DNA of 64,000 nt, taken from positions 1 to 64,000 of the forward strand of contig NZ_JAEKMI010000028.1 of the NCBI RefSeq assembly GCF_020217485.1, given 5' to 3'. Made by a program: the position numbers and the translations under genes. Under the pieces are notes generated by a model, which was given only the letters and a program-made list of their open reading frames with translations, was not told the origin of the DNA and did not search any database. Positions 8,418 to 16,565 of the stretch are shown in pieces. Numbering within the stretch: the stretch's first letter is position 1; each line of letters opens with the position of its first letter. This stretch comes from Mycobacterium sp. WUMAC-067 (GTDB taxonomy: Bacteria > Actinomycetota > Actinomycetes > Mycobacteriales > Mycobacteriaceae).

Positions 8418-9572
8418 ATGGCATTTTCGCGCACCTTCGCTGTGCTCGCGGCCGCGTCGGCGCTGGTGGCCGGCTGCGCCCACCACCCCGCGCACCCATC
8501 CGCTCACCCGTCGACGTCGAGCAAGCCGGCGGCCGCGCCGGCCCCGCCGGTGTGCGCCGACCCGTCGGCGGTGCCGGCCACGCTGGGCCTCCGCGACAAG
8601 CTGGCCCAACTGCTGATGGTCGGGGTGAAGAACGCCGACGACGCCCGGGCCGTCGTCAACGGCTACCACGTCGGCGGGATCTTCATCGGCAGCTGGACGG
8701 ACTTGGCGATCTTCCAGGGGCCGTTGGCGGACATCAGCGCCAAGGCGGGACCGCTGCCGCTGGCCGTCAGCGTCGACGAAGAGGGTGGCCGGGTGTCGCG
8801 GCTGAAGACCCTGATCGGGACCTCCCCGTCGGCGCGGGAGCTGGCGCAGACGCAGACCGTCCAGCAGGTCCACGACCTGGCGGCCGACCGCGGCCGCAAG
8901 ATGCACGACCTGGGCATCACCGTCGACTTCGCTCCGGTGGTCGACGTGAGCGACGAGGACGACGACGCCGTCATCGGCAACCGTTCGTTCAGCGCGGACC
9001 CGCAGAAGGTGACGGACTACGCCGGGGCCTACGCGCAGGGTCTTCGCGACGCCGGGCTGCTGCCGGTGCTCAAGCATTTCCCCGGCCACGGGCACGGCTC
9101 GGGTGATTCGCACACCGGCGGTGTGGTCACGCCGCCGCTGAGCGCCCTGCAAACCAGCGACCTGGTGCCCTACCGGTCGCTGGTGGCGGCGTCGCCGGTC
9201 GCGGTGATGGTGGGCCACCTGCAGGTTCCGGAACTCACCGGCGACGTCCCGGCCAGCCTGAGCCCCGAGGCGGTGCAGTTGCTGCGCAACGGCGTCGGCT
9301 ACAAGGGCCCGCCGTTCACCGGCCCGGTGTTCAGCGACGACCTGTCCAGCATGGCCGCCATCTCCGAACGGTACGGGGTCTCGGAGGCGGTGCTGCGCAC
9401 CCTGTTGGCCGGCGTCGACATCGCGCTGTGGGTCACCACCGACGAGGTGCCGGCGGTCCTGGACCGGCTGCAAAAGGCCGTCGCCTCAGGCGAATTGCCG
9501 GCACAACGGGTGGACGAGGCGCTGGTGCGGGTGGCGACGATGAAGGGCCCGAGCCCGACCTGCGGGCACTAG
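8418..9572 (+). CDS. lpqI: beta-N-acetylglucosaminidase LpqI, lipoprotein, glycoside hydrolase family 3
   Basis: A 384-residue GH3 enzyme that releases N-acetylglucosamine from muropeptides during peptidoglycan recycling. A lipoprotein signal (MAFSRTFAVLAAASALVAGC) puts it on the outer face of the membrane. The single TIM-barrel-like domain carries the GH3 signature KHFPGHG followed by DSH, which provides the loop histidine/aspartate pair of NagZ-type enzymes. An SDD motif (FSDDLSSM) near residue 310 corresponds to the nucleophile aspartate. Size and place match Rv0237. The gene is divergent from the DUF2613-like gene at 8110-8304 and precedes a TetR gene. Confidence 0.93.
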   Translation: MAFSRTFAVLAAASALVAGCAHHPAHPSAHPSTSSKPAAAPAPPVCADPSAVPATLGLRDKLAQLLMVGVKNADDARAVVNGYHVGGIFIGSWTDLAIFQGPLADISAKAGPLPLAVSVDEEGGRVSRLKTLIGTSPSARELAQTQTVQQVHDLAADRGRKMHDLGITVDFAPVVDVSDEDDDAVIGNRSFSADPQKVTDYAGAYAQGLRDAGLLPVLKHFPGHGHGSGDSHTGGVVTPPLSALQTSDLVPYRSLVAASPVAVMVGHLQVPELTGDVPASLSPEAVQLLRNGVGYKGPPFTGPVFSDDLSSMAAISERYGVSEAVLRTLLAGVDIALWVTTDEVPAVLDRLQKAVASGELPAQRVDEALVRVATMKGPSPTCGH

Positions 9573-9658
9573 CGGGCGCCGCCGTTGGCATTAACGGCTG
9601 TGCGGCCCGCCCGCATTGCTTACTCTTGAGTCAGATAGACGGGCTAGAGAGGCGAGCG

Positions 9659-10294
9659 ATGGCGGGTGGTACCAAGCGGTTACCGCGCGCCGTCCGTGAG
9701 CAGCAGATGCTCGACGCCGCGGTGCAGATGTTCTCGGTCAACGGCTACCACGAGACCTCGATGGACGCCATCGCCGCCCAGGCGCAGATCTCCAAGCCCA
9801 TGCTGTACCTGTATTACGGCTCCAAGGAGGACCTGTTCGGCGCCTGCCTGAACCGGGAGATGAGCCGGTTCATCGACGTGGTGCGCGCCGACATGGACTT
9901 CGGGCAGAGCCCGAATGACATGCTGCGCAACACCATCGTGTCGTTCATGCGCTACATCGACGCCAACCGGGCGTCCTGGATCGTGATGTACACCCAGGCC
10001 ACCAGCTCGCAGGCATTCGCCCACATGGTGCGTGAAGGGCGCGAGCAGATCATCGACCTGGTGGCGGGGCTGGTGCAGGCCGGCAGCCGCACCCCGCGGC
10101 CGGACCGCGAGCACGAGATGATGGCCGTGGCGCTGGTGGGCGCGGGCGAGGCGGTGGCCAATCGGCTGTCCACCGGCGACATCGACGTCGACGAGGCGGC
10201 CGAGCTGATGATCGACCTGTTCTGGTACGGCCTCAAGGGCTCCCCCGAGGAGCGGGACGCGGCCCGGTCCCAGCCGGACTCCGCCGGCGACTAG
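9659..10294 (+). CDS. TetR family transcriptional regulator (Rv0238 type)
   Basis: A 211-residue TetR repressor. The N-terminal helix-turn-helix spans about residues 15-60, with the typical run AVQMFSVNGYHETSMDAIAAQAQISK and the closing MLYLYYGSKEDLF. The C-terminal ligand domain is all-helical and shows no distinctive pocket. The ATG at 9659 follows GAGAGGCGAGCG, a plausible ribosome binding site. It sits between lpqI and a CLC gene and close to the htdX-fabG4/fadA2/fadE5 group, so it is one candidate for controlling those genes, but nothing in the sequence proves its target. Confidence 0.88.
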   Translation: MAGGTKRLPRAVREQQMLDAAVQMFSVNGYHETSMDAIAAQAQISKPMLYLYYGSKEDLFGACLNREMSRFIDVVRADMDFGQSPNDMLRNTIVSFMRYIDANRASWIVMYTQATSSQAFAHMVREGREQIIDLVAGLVQAGSRTPRPDREHEMMAVALVGAGEAVANRLSTGDIDVDEAAELMIDLFWYGLKGSPEERDAARSQPDSAGD

Positions 10295-10311
10295 ACCTCC
10301 TTCGTCGTCAG

Positions 10312-11574
10312 GTGGCCCGAATGCCCGTCCCCCGCACGGAGCGCGGCAACCTCGACTTCTTTTGCGCGGTGATCATCGTCGGCTTGCTGGCCGGCGTTGC
10401 CGGATTGGCGACGACGTTCGTGCTGCGGGCCGCTCAGCACGCCACCTATCACTACAGCTTCGGCGCGCTGCTGGCCGGGGTCGCCGCCAGCAGCCCGGTA
10501 CGCCGCGTGGTCGGCCCGATGATCGGCGCCGGGTTGGCCGGGCTCGGGTGGTGGCTGCTGCGGCGCCGGACGGACGTGCCGCCGCTGGCGGAAACCATCG
10601 CCCGCCACGAACGCGTGCCGCGGCTGTCCTGGAGCGTCGACGCCCTGCTGCAGGTGCTGCTCGTCGGATCGGGCGCATCGCTCGGGCGGGAAGGGGCGCC
10701 ACGCCAATTCGCCGCGGCCCTAGGCGATTTGGGAACCGGATGGCTCAAGCGCCTCTCCCCGCGCGACCACGAGGTCCTGCTGGCCTGCGCGGCGGGGGCG
10801 GGGCTGGGCGCGGTGTATGCGGTTCCGTTGGCCGGGGCGCTGTTCTCGGTCCGGATCTTGCTCGGCACCTGGGAGCCGCGCGCGGTGGGCGCGGCGTTCC
10901 TGTCCTCCGGCTTGGCGGTCGCCGTCGGCTCGGCCGTCACGCGTGATCAACCCAACCTGCAGTGGCCGATGGAAGAGTCGACCTACCTGTTGACCGCGCA
11001 CGGATTGTTGTTGGCGCCGGTGACTTTCGCGGTGGGTTGGGGCTTCAACCGGTTGATGGCCGCGGCGCGGCCGGCGCGCCCGTTGCGGAGTTGGGTGCTG
11101 ATCCCGGCGCTGGCGGGGGCCGGCCTGGTGATGGGAGTCTGCTCGCATTGGTGGCCGGAGCTACCCGGCAACGGCCGCAGCATCCTGACGGTCAGCCTGG
11201 CCAGCGGCATGACCTTGGCGTCGGCGCTGGCGATCCTGGCGCTGAAACCCCTTCTGACAGCGCTGTTCCTGCGCGCCGGGGGTGCGGGCGGACTGCTGAC
11301 GCCGTCGCTGGCGACCGGCGCGGCCGCAGGGGCGGCGCTGGTGCTGGCGATCAACTGGGCGAGCGGGACGCACTTGCACGTGCCCGCGGTGTCGCTGGCC
11401 GGGGCCGCAGGCGTGCTCGCGGTGACCCAGGGCTCACCGATCTGGGCGGCGATCTTCGTCTGGTAACTCGCCCGGCCGCCGCTGTGGCTGTTCGCGCTGT
11501 TCCTGCTGACCGCGACCGCCGCCCATGCGCTGAAAGTGCTTGCCTGCGGGCGCGGTTCAACGCACGCGGGCTAG
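10312..11574 (+). pseudogene. CLC-family chloride channel/transporter with in-frame stop near the 3' end
   Basis: A CLC membrane protein with the selectivity motifs GSGASLGREGAP (including the gating glutamate), GLGAVYAVPLAGALFS and GGLLTPSLATGA. Translation stops at TAA 11464-11466 after AAIFVW (384 residues). The same frame then continues LARPPLWLFALFLLTATAAHALKV and ends at TAG 11572-11574. In this family the segment reads like W-E-L-x-R, so the TAA most simply represents a glutamate codon changed to a stop. About 36 codons, the last membrane helix, would be lost. A truncated protein may still be made, or the stop could be a sequencing error. The GTG at 10312 or the ATG at 10321 is the start; neither has a strong ribosome binding site. 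Confidence 0.75.
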
Positions 11575-11585
11575 TGGCGATCGCG

Positions 11586-12431
11586 CTACAGCGGCCGGAC
11601 CGTGCCGGTCAGGTGGGGGTAACCCTTGGCGACGTTGCGCAGCGAAAGGTCCCAGCCGCCGTCGTGTTCGTCGATGTAGAGACCGGCCGTCGCGGGCAGC
11701 ACCATTGGCTTGCCGAAGCGCACCGAGTACCGCACCGCGTCGGGAATCGCGGCTTCGACGTTGGCCAATACGGCCGCGGCGCTGAACATTCCGTGCGCGA
11801 TCACGGTGGGAAATCCGAACAGCTTGGCCGCGATCGGGTTGGTGTGGATCGGGTTGTGATCGCCCCCGACGACGGCGTAGCGACGGATGAGGCCCGGGCT
11901 GATGCGCAGCACGGTGGGCGGTGGCGCCAGCTTGGGCTGCTTCTGTGGGGGCGGTTTGGGTTCGTCGGACAGGCTGGTGCGTTGCTGGTGCAGGAACGTC
12001 GTCACCTGATGCCACGCGGTGTCGTTGCCGACGCTGACATCGGTCACCAAGTCGACCAGCAGGCCCTTGCGGTGCTCGCGCAGGTTCTCGGCGTGCACGT
12101 GCACGCCGACGGTGTCGGTGACCGCGATCGGGCGGTACTGGGTGATGTGGTTTTCGGTGTGCACCGATCCCATTGCGGCAAACGGAAAGTCGAACCCGGT
12201 CACCAGCGACATCAGCGCCGGAAAGGCCAACGCGAAGGGGTAGGTCAGCGGCACGCAGTTGCCGTAGCGCAGGCCGGTGACCGCCGCGTACTCGGCCACG
12301 TTCGTGCGGTCGATGGGCAGTTCCTCGATGGTGACGGTGCGGGTGGGCACCCCGCTGCCGCGGGACACCACCGGCAGGGCCCCGGCGGCCGCGCGCAGCA
12401 TGTTCTTCAGGCCGCTTGGCTGGTTCATCAC
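11586..12431 (-). CDS. htdX: (3R)-hydroxyacyl-ACP/CoA dehydratase HtdX
   Basis: A 281-residue MaoC-like dehydratase that removes water from (3R)-hydroxyacyl thioesters. It consists of two hotdog folds. The C-terminal fold carries the hydratase-2 signature YAVVGGDHNPIH (about residues 189-200) with the catalytic Asp and His, followed by AHGMFSAA; the N-terminal fold is degenerate. Length and neighbours match Rv0241c. It lies 13 bases downstream of fabG4 in the same direction, forming an operon for consecutive reduction and dehydration steps. The ATG at 12431 follows ACGTCAGGAGAAAGTG, which has a good GGAG. Confidence 0.93.
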   Translation of the reverse strand: MMNQPSGLKNMLRAAAGALPVVSRGSGVPTRTVTIEELPIDRTNVAEYAAVTGLRYGNCVPLTYPFALAFPALMSLVTGFDFPFAAMGSVHTENHITQYRPIAVTDTVGVHVHAENLREHRKGLLVDLVTDVSVGNDTAWHQVTTFLHQQRTSLSDEPKPPPQKQPKLAPPPTVLRISPGLIRRYAVVGGDHNPIHTNPIAAKLFGFPTVIAHGMFSAAAVLANVEAAIPDAVRYSVRFGKPMVLPATAGLYIDEHDGGWDLSLRNVAKGYPHLTGTVRPL

Positions 12432-12444
12432 TTTCTCCTGACGT

Positions 12445-13809
12445 TCAGGCGCCCAGCATGGCCTGGCCGCAGACGCGAATGACGTTGCCGGTCACCGCGT
12501 TCGAGGCCGGGCTGGCGAAGTAGGCGATGGCCTCCGCGACATCCACCGGCTGGCCGCCCTGCAGCAGCGAGTTCATCCGGCGGCCGACCTCGCGGGTGGC
12601 CAGCGGGATGGCGGCCGTCATCTGGGTTTCGATGAATCCCGGTGCGACGGCGTTGATGGTGATGCCCTTGTCGTAGAGCTCCGGCGCCAACGCCTGGGTC
12701 AGTCCGATCATCCCCGCCTTGGTGGTGGCGTAGTTGGTCTGGCCGCGGTTGCCCGCGATGCCCGCCATCGACGACAGGCCGACCACCCGGCCGCCCTCGC
12801 CGATGCTGCCGTTGCCCACCAGCCCCTCGGTAAGGCGCAGCGGGGCAAGCAGATTGACGGCCAGGACGGCATCCCAGCGCGCGTCGTCCATGTTGGCCAG
12901 CAGCTTGTCGCGGGTGATCCCGGCGTTGTTGACCAAGACGTCCGCGCGGCCGCCGTGATGCTCGCGCAGGTGCTCGGTGATCTTGTCGACGGCATCGGGG
13001 GCGGTGACGTCGAGCCACAGCGCGGTGCCCCCGACCCGGCTGGCCGTTTCGGCCAGCGCCTCGGCGGCCGATTCGACGTCGATCGCGACGACGCGCGCGC
13101 CGTCGCGGGCGAACACCTCGGCGATCGTCGCACCGATGCCGCGGGCCGCGCCCGTCACGATCGCGACCTTGCCGTCCAGCGGCCGCTCCCAGTCGCCCGG
13201 CGGGGTGGAGTCCGCCTCCCCGACGTAGAAGACCTGGCCGTCGACGTACGCCGACTTGGCCGACAGGATGAACCGCATCGTCGACTCCAGGCCCGTCGCA
13301 GCGGGTTTGGCGTCCGGCGACAGATACACCAGCGCCACCGTGGTGCCGTTGCGCAGCTCCTTGCCCAGCGAGCGGGTGAAGCCCTCCAGCGCGCGCTGCG
13401 CGATCCGCTCGTGCGGGCTGGCGGCGCCGTCGGGCGTGGTGCCGACCACCGCCACGCGCGCGGAATGGCCCAGGTTGCGCAGCAGCGGGGTGAAGAACTC
13501 GTACAACCCCTTGAGCCCTTCGGGCGTGGTGATGCCGGTGGCGTCGAAGACCAGCCCGCCGAACTTGTCGGCCCAGCGCCCGCCCAGGTTGTTGCCCACC
13601 AGGTCGTAATCGGCGTCCAGTGCCGCGCGCAACGGCTCGACGACTCTGCCCTCCCCGCCGATCAGCAGCGCCCCGGACAGCGGCGGATCACCGACGCGGT
13701 AGCGGCGCAGCGTCTCGGGTTGGGGAACACCGAGCTGCTTGGCGAGAAACGAACCAGGACCGGAGTTGACGATCTGAGAGAACAGATCGGACGAGACCTT
13801 GGGAGCCAC
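12445..13809 (-). CDS. fabG4: 3-oxoacyl-ACP/CoA reductase FabG4 (high-molecular-weight FabG)
   Basis: A 454-residue SDR reductase that converts 3-oxoacyl thioesters to (3R)-hydroxy forms using NADH. The N-terminal 200 residues form a flavodoxin-like domain typical of high-molecular-weight FabG proteins. The C-terminal ketoreductase domain has the cofactor motif GAARGIGATIAE, NNAG, and the catalytic Ser and YATTK (Tyr-x3-Lys). It matches Rv0242c in size and context and is followed by htdX. It is divergent from fadA2 across a 150-base gap containing a TTAC-N6-GTAA inverted repeat. The GTG start at 13809 is preceded by GGAAGG. Confidence 0.95.
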   Translation of the reverse strand: MAPKVSSDLFSQIVNSGPGSFLAKQLGVPQPETLRRYRVGDPPLSGALLIGGEGRVVEPLRAALDADYDLVGNNLGGRWADKFGGLVFDATGITTPEGLKGLYEFFTPLLRNLGHSARVAVVGTTPDGAASPHERIAQRALEGFTRSLGKELRNGTTVALVYLSPDAKPAATGLESTMRFILSAKSAYVDGQVFYVGEADSTPPGDWERPLDGKVAIVTGAARGIGATIAEVFARDGARVVAIDVESAAEALAETASRVGGTALWLDVTAPDAVDKITEHLREHHGGRADVLVNNAGITRDKLLANMDDARWDAVLAVNLLAPLRLTEGLVGNGSIGEGGRVVGLSSMAGIAGNRGQTNYATTKAGMIGLTQALAPELYDKGITINAVAPGFIETQMTAAIPLATREVGRRMNSLLQGGQPVDVAEAIAYFASPASNAVTGNVIRVCGQAMLGA

Positions 13810-13875
13810 CGGAGCTACCTTCCATGTTCTTGCGAAGTCGGGGTATGCCTACAGCACAACCGTATCGAGGACGAA

Positions 13876-13891
13876 CTTACTGCAGAGTAAG
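13876..13891. promoter_or_regulatory. inverted repeat operator between fabG4 and fadA2
   Basis: CTTACTGCAGAGTAAG has perfect six-base arms around a four-base centre. It lies in the divergent fabG4/fadA2 promoter region. The core TTAC-N6-GTAA recurs upstream of fadE5, which suggests one regulator for all these genes. The regulator is not identified. Confidence 0.6.
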
Positions 13892-13960
13892 AACAGTGGG
13901 TAGTATGGCCCCAGACGGGCGAATCCCAAACCGATAGACCGCACGAGCACGGAGAAGACA

Positions 13961-15307
13961 GTGGCCCCTGCAAGTTCTGAGGTAAGTACACCGGCTGCTC
14001 AGCGCAGCTCCGAGCGGCGACGCGTCGCCATCCTGGGCGGCAACCGCATTCCGTTCGCCCGATCCGACGGCGCCTACGCCGAGGCTTCCAACCAGGACAT
14101 GTTCACCGCCGCGCTGGGCGGGCTCGTCGATCGCTTCGGGTTGGCCGGCGAGCGGCTCGGGGTGGTGGTCGGTGGCGCCGTGCTCAAGCACAGCCGGGAC
14201 TTCAACCTGACGCGCGAGTGCGTGCTCGGCTCGCAGCTGGCGTCGTACACGCCGGCGTTCGACTTGCAGCAGGCCTGCGGCACCGGGCTGCAGGCGGCGA
14301 TCGCCGCCGCCGACGGCATCGCGGCCGGCCGCTACGAGGTGGCCGCCGCCGGCGGGGTGGACACCACCTCCGACGCGCCGATCGGCCTCGGCGACAACCT
14401 GCGCCGCACCCTGCTCAAGTTGCGCCGCGCCAAGTCCAACGTGCAACGGCTGAAGCTGGTGGGCACGCTGCCCGCGACCCTGGGCGTCGAGATCCCGGTC
14501 AACAGCGAACCGCGCACCGGGCTGTCCATGGGGGAGCACCAGGCGATCACCGCCAAGCAGATGGGCATCGCGCGCGTCGCCCAGGACGAGCTGGCCGCGG
14601 CCAGCCACCGCAACATGGCGGCCGCCTACGACCGCGGCTTCTTCGACGACCTCGTCACGCCGTTTTTGGGGCTGTACCGCGACGACAACCTGCGGCCGGA
14701 CTCGTCGGCGGAGAAGCTGGCCAAGCTGCGGCCGGTGTTCGGCGTGAAGGCCGGCGACGCGACGATGACGGCCGGGAACTCGACCCCGCTGACCGACGGC
14801 GCGTCGGTCGCGCTGCTGGGCACCGACGAGTGGGCGGAGGCCCACTCGCTGACGCCGCTGGCCTACCTGGTGGACTCGGAGACGGCGGCGGTCGACTACG
14901 TCAACGGGCGCGACGGCCTGCTCATGGCCCCGACGTACGCGGTGCCGCGGCTGCTCGCCCGCAACGGCCTGGCCCTGCAGGACTTCGACTTCTACGAGAT
15001 CCACGAGGCGTTCGCGTCGGTGGTGCTGTGCCACCTGCAGGCCTGGGAATCCGAGGAGTACTGCAAGGGGCGGCTGGGGCTGGACGCCGCGCTGGGCTCG
15101 ATCGACCGGACCAAGCTCAACGTCAACGGTTCCTCGCTGGCCGCCGGCCACCCGTTCGCCGCCACCGGCGGGCGGATCCTGGCCCAGGCCGCCAAGCAGC
15201 TCGCGCAACGCAAGGCCGAGCAGAAGGGCGCGGGCAAGCCCGTGCGCGCGCTGGTCTCGATCTGCGCGGCGGGCGGCCAGGGCGTGGCCGCGATCCTGGA
15301 AGCCTGA
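13961..15307 (+). CDS. fadA2: acetyl-CoA acetyltransferase FadA2 (thiolase)
   Basis: A 448-residue type II-like thiolase that cleaves 3-ketoacyl-CoA in beta-oxidation or condenses acetyl-CoA. The nucleophilic cysteine is in DLQQACGTGLQAA (about residue 106). The active-site loops EIHEAFA, GHPFAATGGR and ICAAGGQG, the last with the second Cys, are all intact. The GTG at 13961 follows GGAGAAGACA. It matches Rv0243 and is divergent from fabG4. A strong terminator hairpin lies about 170 bases downstream. Confidence 0.94.
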   Translation: MAPASSEVSTPAAQRSSERRRVAILGGNRIPFARSDGAYAEASNQDMFTAALGGLVDRFGLAGERLGVVVGGAVLKHSRDFNLTRECVLGSQLASYTPAFDLQQACGTGLQAAIAAADGIAAGRYEVAAAGGVDTTSDAPIGLGDNLRRTLLKLRRAKSNVQRLKLVGTLPATLGVEIPVNSEPRTGLSMGEHQAITAKQMGIARVAQDELAAASHRNMAAAYDRGFFDDLVTPFLGLYRDDNLRPDSSAEKLAKLRPVFGVKAGDATMTAGNSTPLTDGASVALLGTDEWAEAHSLTPLAYLVDSETAAVDYVNGRDGLLMAPTYAVPRLLARNGLALQDFDFYEIHEAFASVVLCHLQAWESEEYCKGRLGLDAALGSIDRTKLNVNGSSLAAGHPFAATGGRILAQAAKQLAQRKAEQKGAGKPVRALVSICAAGGQGVAAILEA

Positions 15308-15474
15308 CCTTCGGGCCCATGAGATGGGTCACATCGGGTTAGCGATCAGAGGCGACGGGTATCCGTGACCCCGGATAGCCCCGTGTTGTGGTCTGACCCC
15401 CCGACCCCGACGGCAATACGGGGCATCCCCCGGAACGACCGCCTGTCAGTCATTACCGACGGGCGTCCGAAAAG

Positions 15475-15514
15475 GGCCGCCGCTGGAGTGAGGGGATCCA
15501 GCGGCGGCCTTTTT
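15475..15514 (+). terminator. intrinsic terminator downstream of fadA2
   Basis: A perfect 13-base stem GGCCGCCGCTGGA / TCCAGCGGCGGCC with a nine-base loop is followed by five T residues. It is well placed to end fadA2 transcription. Confidence 0.85.
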
Positions 15515-15593
15515 GGTTGCTTCGACGGACCGACTCCTCCGATGTAACCGCGGTATTGGGCATTGCGGTGATCGCCCGGTCGCGTTCGGCCGA

Positions 15594-15962
15594 TCAGGTG
15601 CGGTCGTGGAGGGTGACGTGGTAGCCGTCGGGGTCGGCGAAGGTGAATGTCCGGCCGAAGGGGCCGTCGATCGGTGCGGAGACGATGGTGTGGCCGTCGG
15701 CGACGAGAGCATCGTGGATGTTCTGGACGTCGGTGGCGTGCACCCAGATCGCGGCACCGATGCCGGGCTGAGCCATGGATGCGAGGTCGGTGCCCGGAGC
15801 GACCTCGCGGAGTGCGAACGCGATTGGCTTCGTTTCGAATACAACGGCGTGCGGAGGTCCGGCCGGCGAGCGGACGAGGCCGAGGTACTGCTCGTAGAAC
15901 GCCTGCGATGCGTCGAGGTCGCGCGCTTGCAGGGAGATGAAGTCGGGGCCGGTGGCGGGCAT
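15594..15962 (-). CDS. VOC (glyoxalase/bleomycin-resistance) family protein
   Basis: A 122-residue protein with one vicinal-oxygen-chelate fold made of two beta-alpha-beta-beta-beta modules. It has an N-terminal DFISLQARDLDASQAFYE module and a C-terminal FTFADPDGYHVTLHD module. Likely metal ligands are the His in HAVVFE and the acidic residues near the end, as in glyoxalase I-like and resistance proteins. The start at 15962 is supported by AAGGAG seven bases upstream. It is divergent from a MarR gene with two palindromic operators between them, so the VOC protein is probably induced when the MarR repressor binds its ligand. The substrate is unknown. The pair is not in the M. tuberculosis gene order here. 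Confidence 0.87.
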   Translation of the reverse strand: MPATGPDFISLQARDLDASQAFYEQYLGLVRSPAGPPHAVVFETKPIAFALREVAPGTDLASMAQPGIGAAIWVHATDVQNIHDALVADGHTIVSAPIDGPFGRTFTFADPDGYHVTLHDRT

Positions 15963-15982
15963 GACGCTGCTCCTTCGATTCG

Positions 15983-15998
15983 TGTCAGTATTCTGACA
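15983..15998. promoter_or_regulatory. MarR operator, first copy
   Basis: TGTCAGTATTCTGACA, with six-base perfect arms, lies just upstream of the VOC gene. It is the exact reverse complement of the second copy at 16009-16024. Confidence 0.75.
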
Positions 15999-16008
15999 TA
16001 GCAACGTA

Positions 16009-16024
16009 TGTCAGAATACTGACA
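16009..16024. promoter_or_regulatory. MarR operator, second copy overlapping the marR start codon
   Basis: TGTCAGAATACTGACA ends on the A of the marR ATG. Binding here would block both promoters and, for marR, the translation start region. The two copies are centred 26 bases apart. Confidence 0.75.
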
Positions 16025-16494
16025 TGAGTCAAGAGGGTGTCGGCGTAGACCTGGATACGTCCCTGGGCTACGCGCTGAAAGAGGCGTCGAGTGCGCTGCG
16101 CGCGGCCATGGAGGAGGTGCTGCGCCCGCTCGGGATGAGCGTGACGCACTACTCCTGCCTCGAGTTGCTCGCGCAACGGCCGGGTTTGTCGAACTCCGAG
16201 CTGGCGCGGGGCGCGTTCGTGACACGGCAGTCGATGAACGTGCTCCTTCAGGCCCTGGAGCGAGACGGCCACGTGGCCCGGCCCGCGGAGGCACCCGTCG
16301 GGAAGGTTCTTCCCACGCGCCTCACGCCGCGTGGCCGACAGAGCCTGGAGAAAGCCAGCAAGGCGGTCCGGTCCGTCGAGGTCAGAATGCTGGCCGGCCT
16401 GACCGAGGCCGAGCGGTCAGACGCTTTCCGGATCCTGCACAGCATGACCCGTTCCCTGCGCGATGGCCCGGGTAGGAGTGCACCCGAACGATAA
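16024..16494 (+). CDS. MarR family transcriptional regulator
   Basis: A 156-residue MarR repressor. A winged helix-turn-helix runs from about residue 35 to 105, with SVTHYSCLELLAQRPGLSNSELARGAFVTRQSMNVLLQALERDG and a wing VGKVLPTRLTPRGRQ. Helices at both ends would form the dimer. The ATG at 16024 has no ribosome binding site and begins inside an operator palindrome, so the mRNA may be leaderless, which is common in mycobacteria. It should repress itself and the divergent VOC gene. Its ligand is unknown. Confidence 0.88.
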   Translation: MSQEGVGVDLDTSLGYALKEASSALRAAMEEVLRPLGMSVTHYSCLELLAQRPGLSNSELARGAFVTRQSMNVLLQALERDGHVARPAEAPVGKVLPTRLTPRGRQSLEKASKAVRSVEVRMLAGLTEAERSDAFRILHSMTRSLRDGPGRSAPER

Positions 16495-16507
16495 AACCCC
16501 TCGCCGG

Positions 16508-16552
16508 CGCACAAAAATCCCCCGCTTCGCACGCGAAGCGGGGGATTTGTGC
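16508..16552. terminator. bidirectional terminator between marR and fadE5
   Basis: A long hairpin has arms AAATCCCCCGCTTCGC / GCGAAGCGGGGGATTT around a two-base loop. The stem is extended by outer GCAC/GTGC pairing. A and T runs on both sides let it act on both converging genes. Confidence 0.85.
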
Positions 16553-16565
16553 GTCCTTCGAAGGC

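Noticed and set aside
15365..15547. 60-residue plus frame downstream of fadA2
   Set aside because: It runs through the terminator hairpin, has no good ribosome binding site, and its composition is unlike neighbouring proteins.
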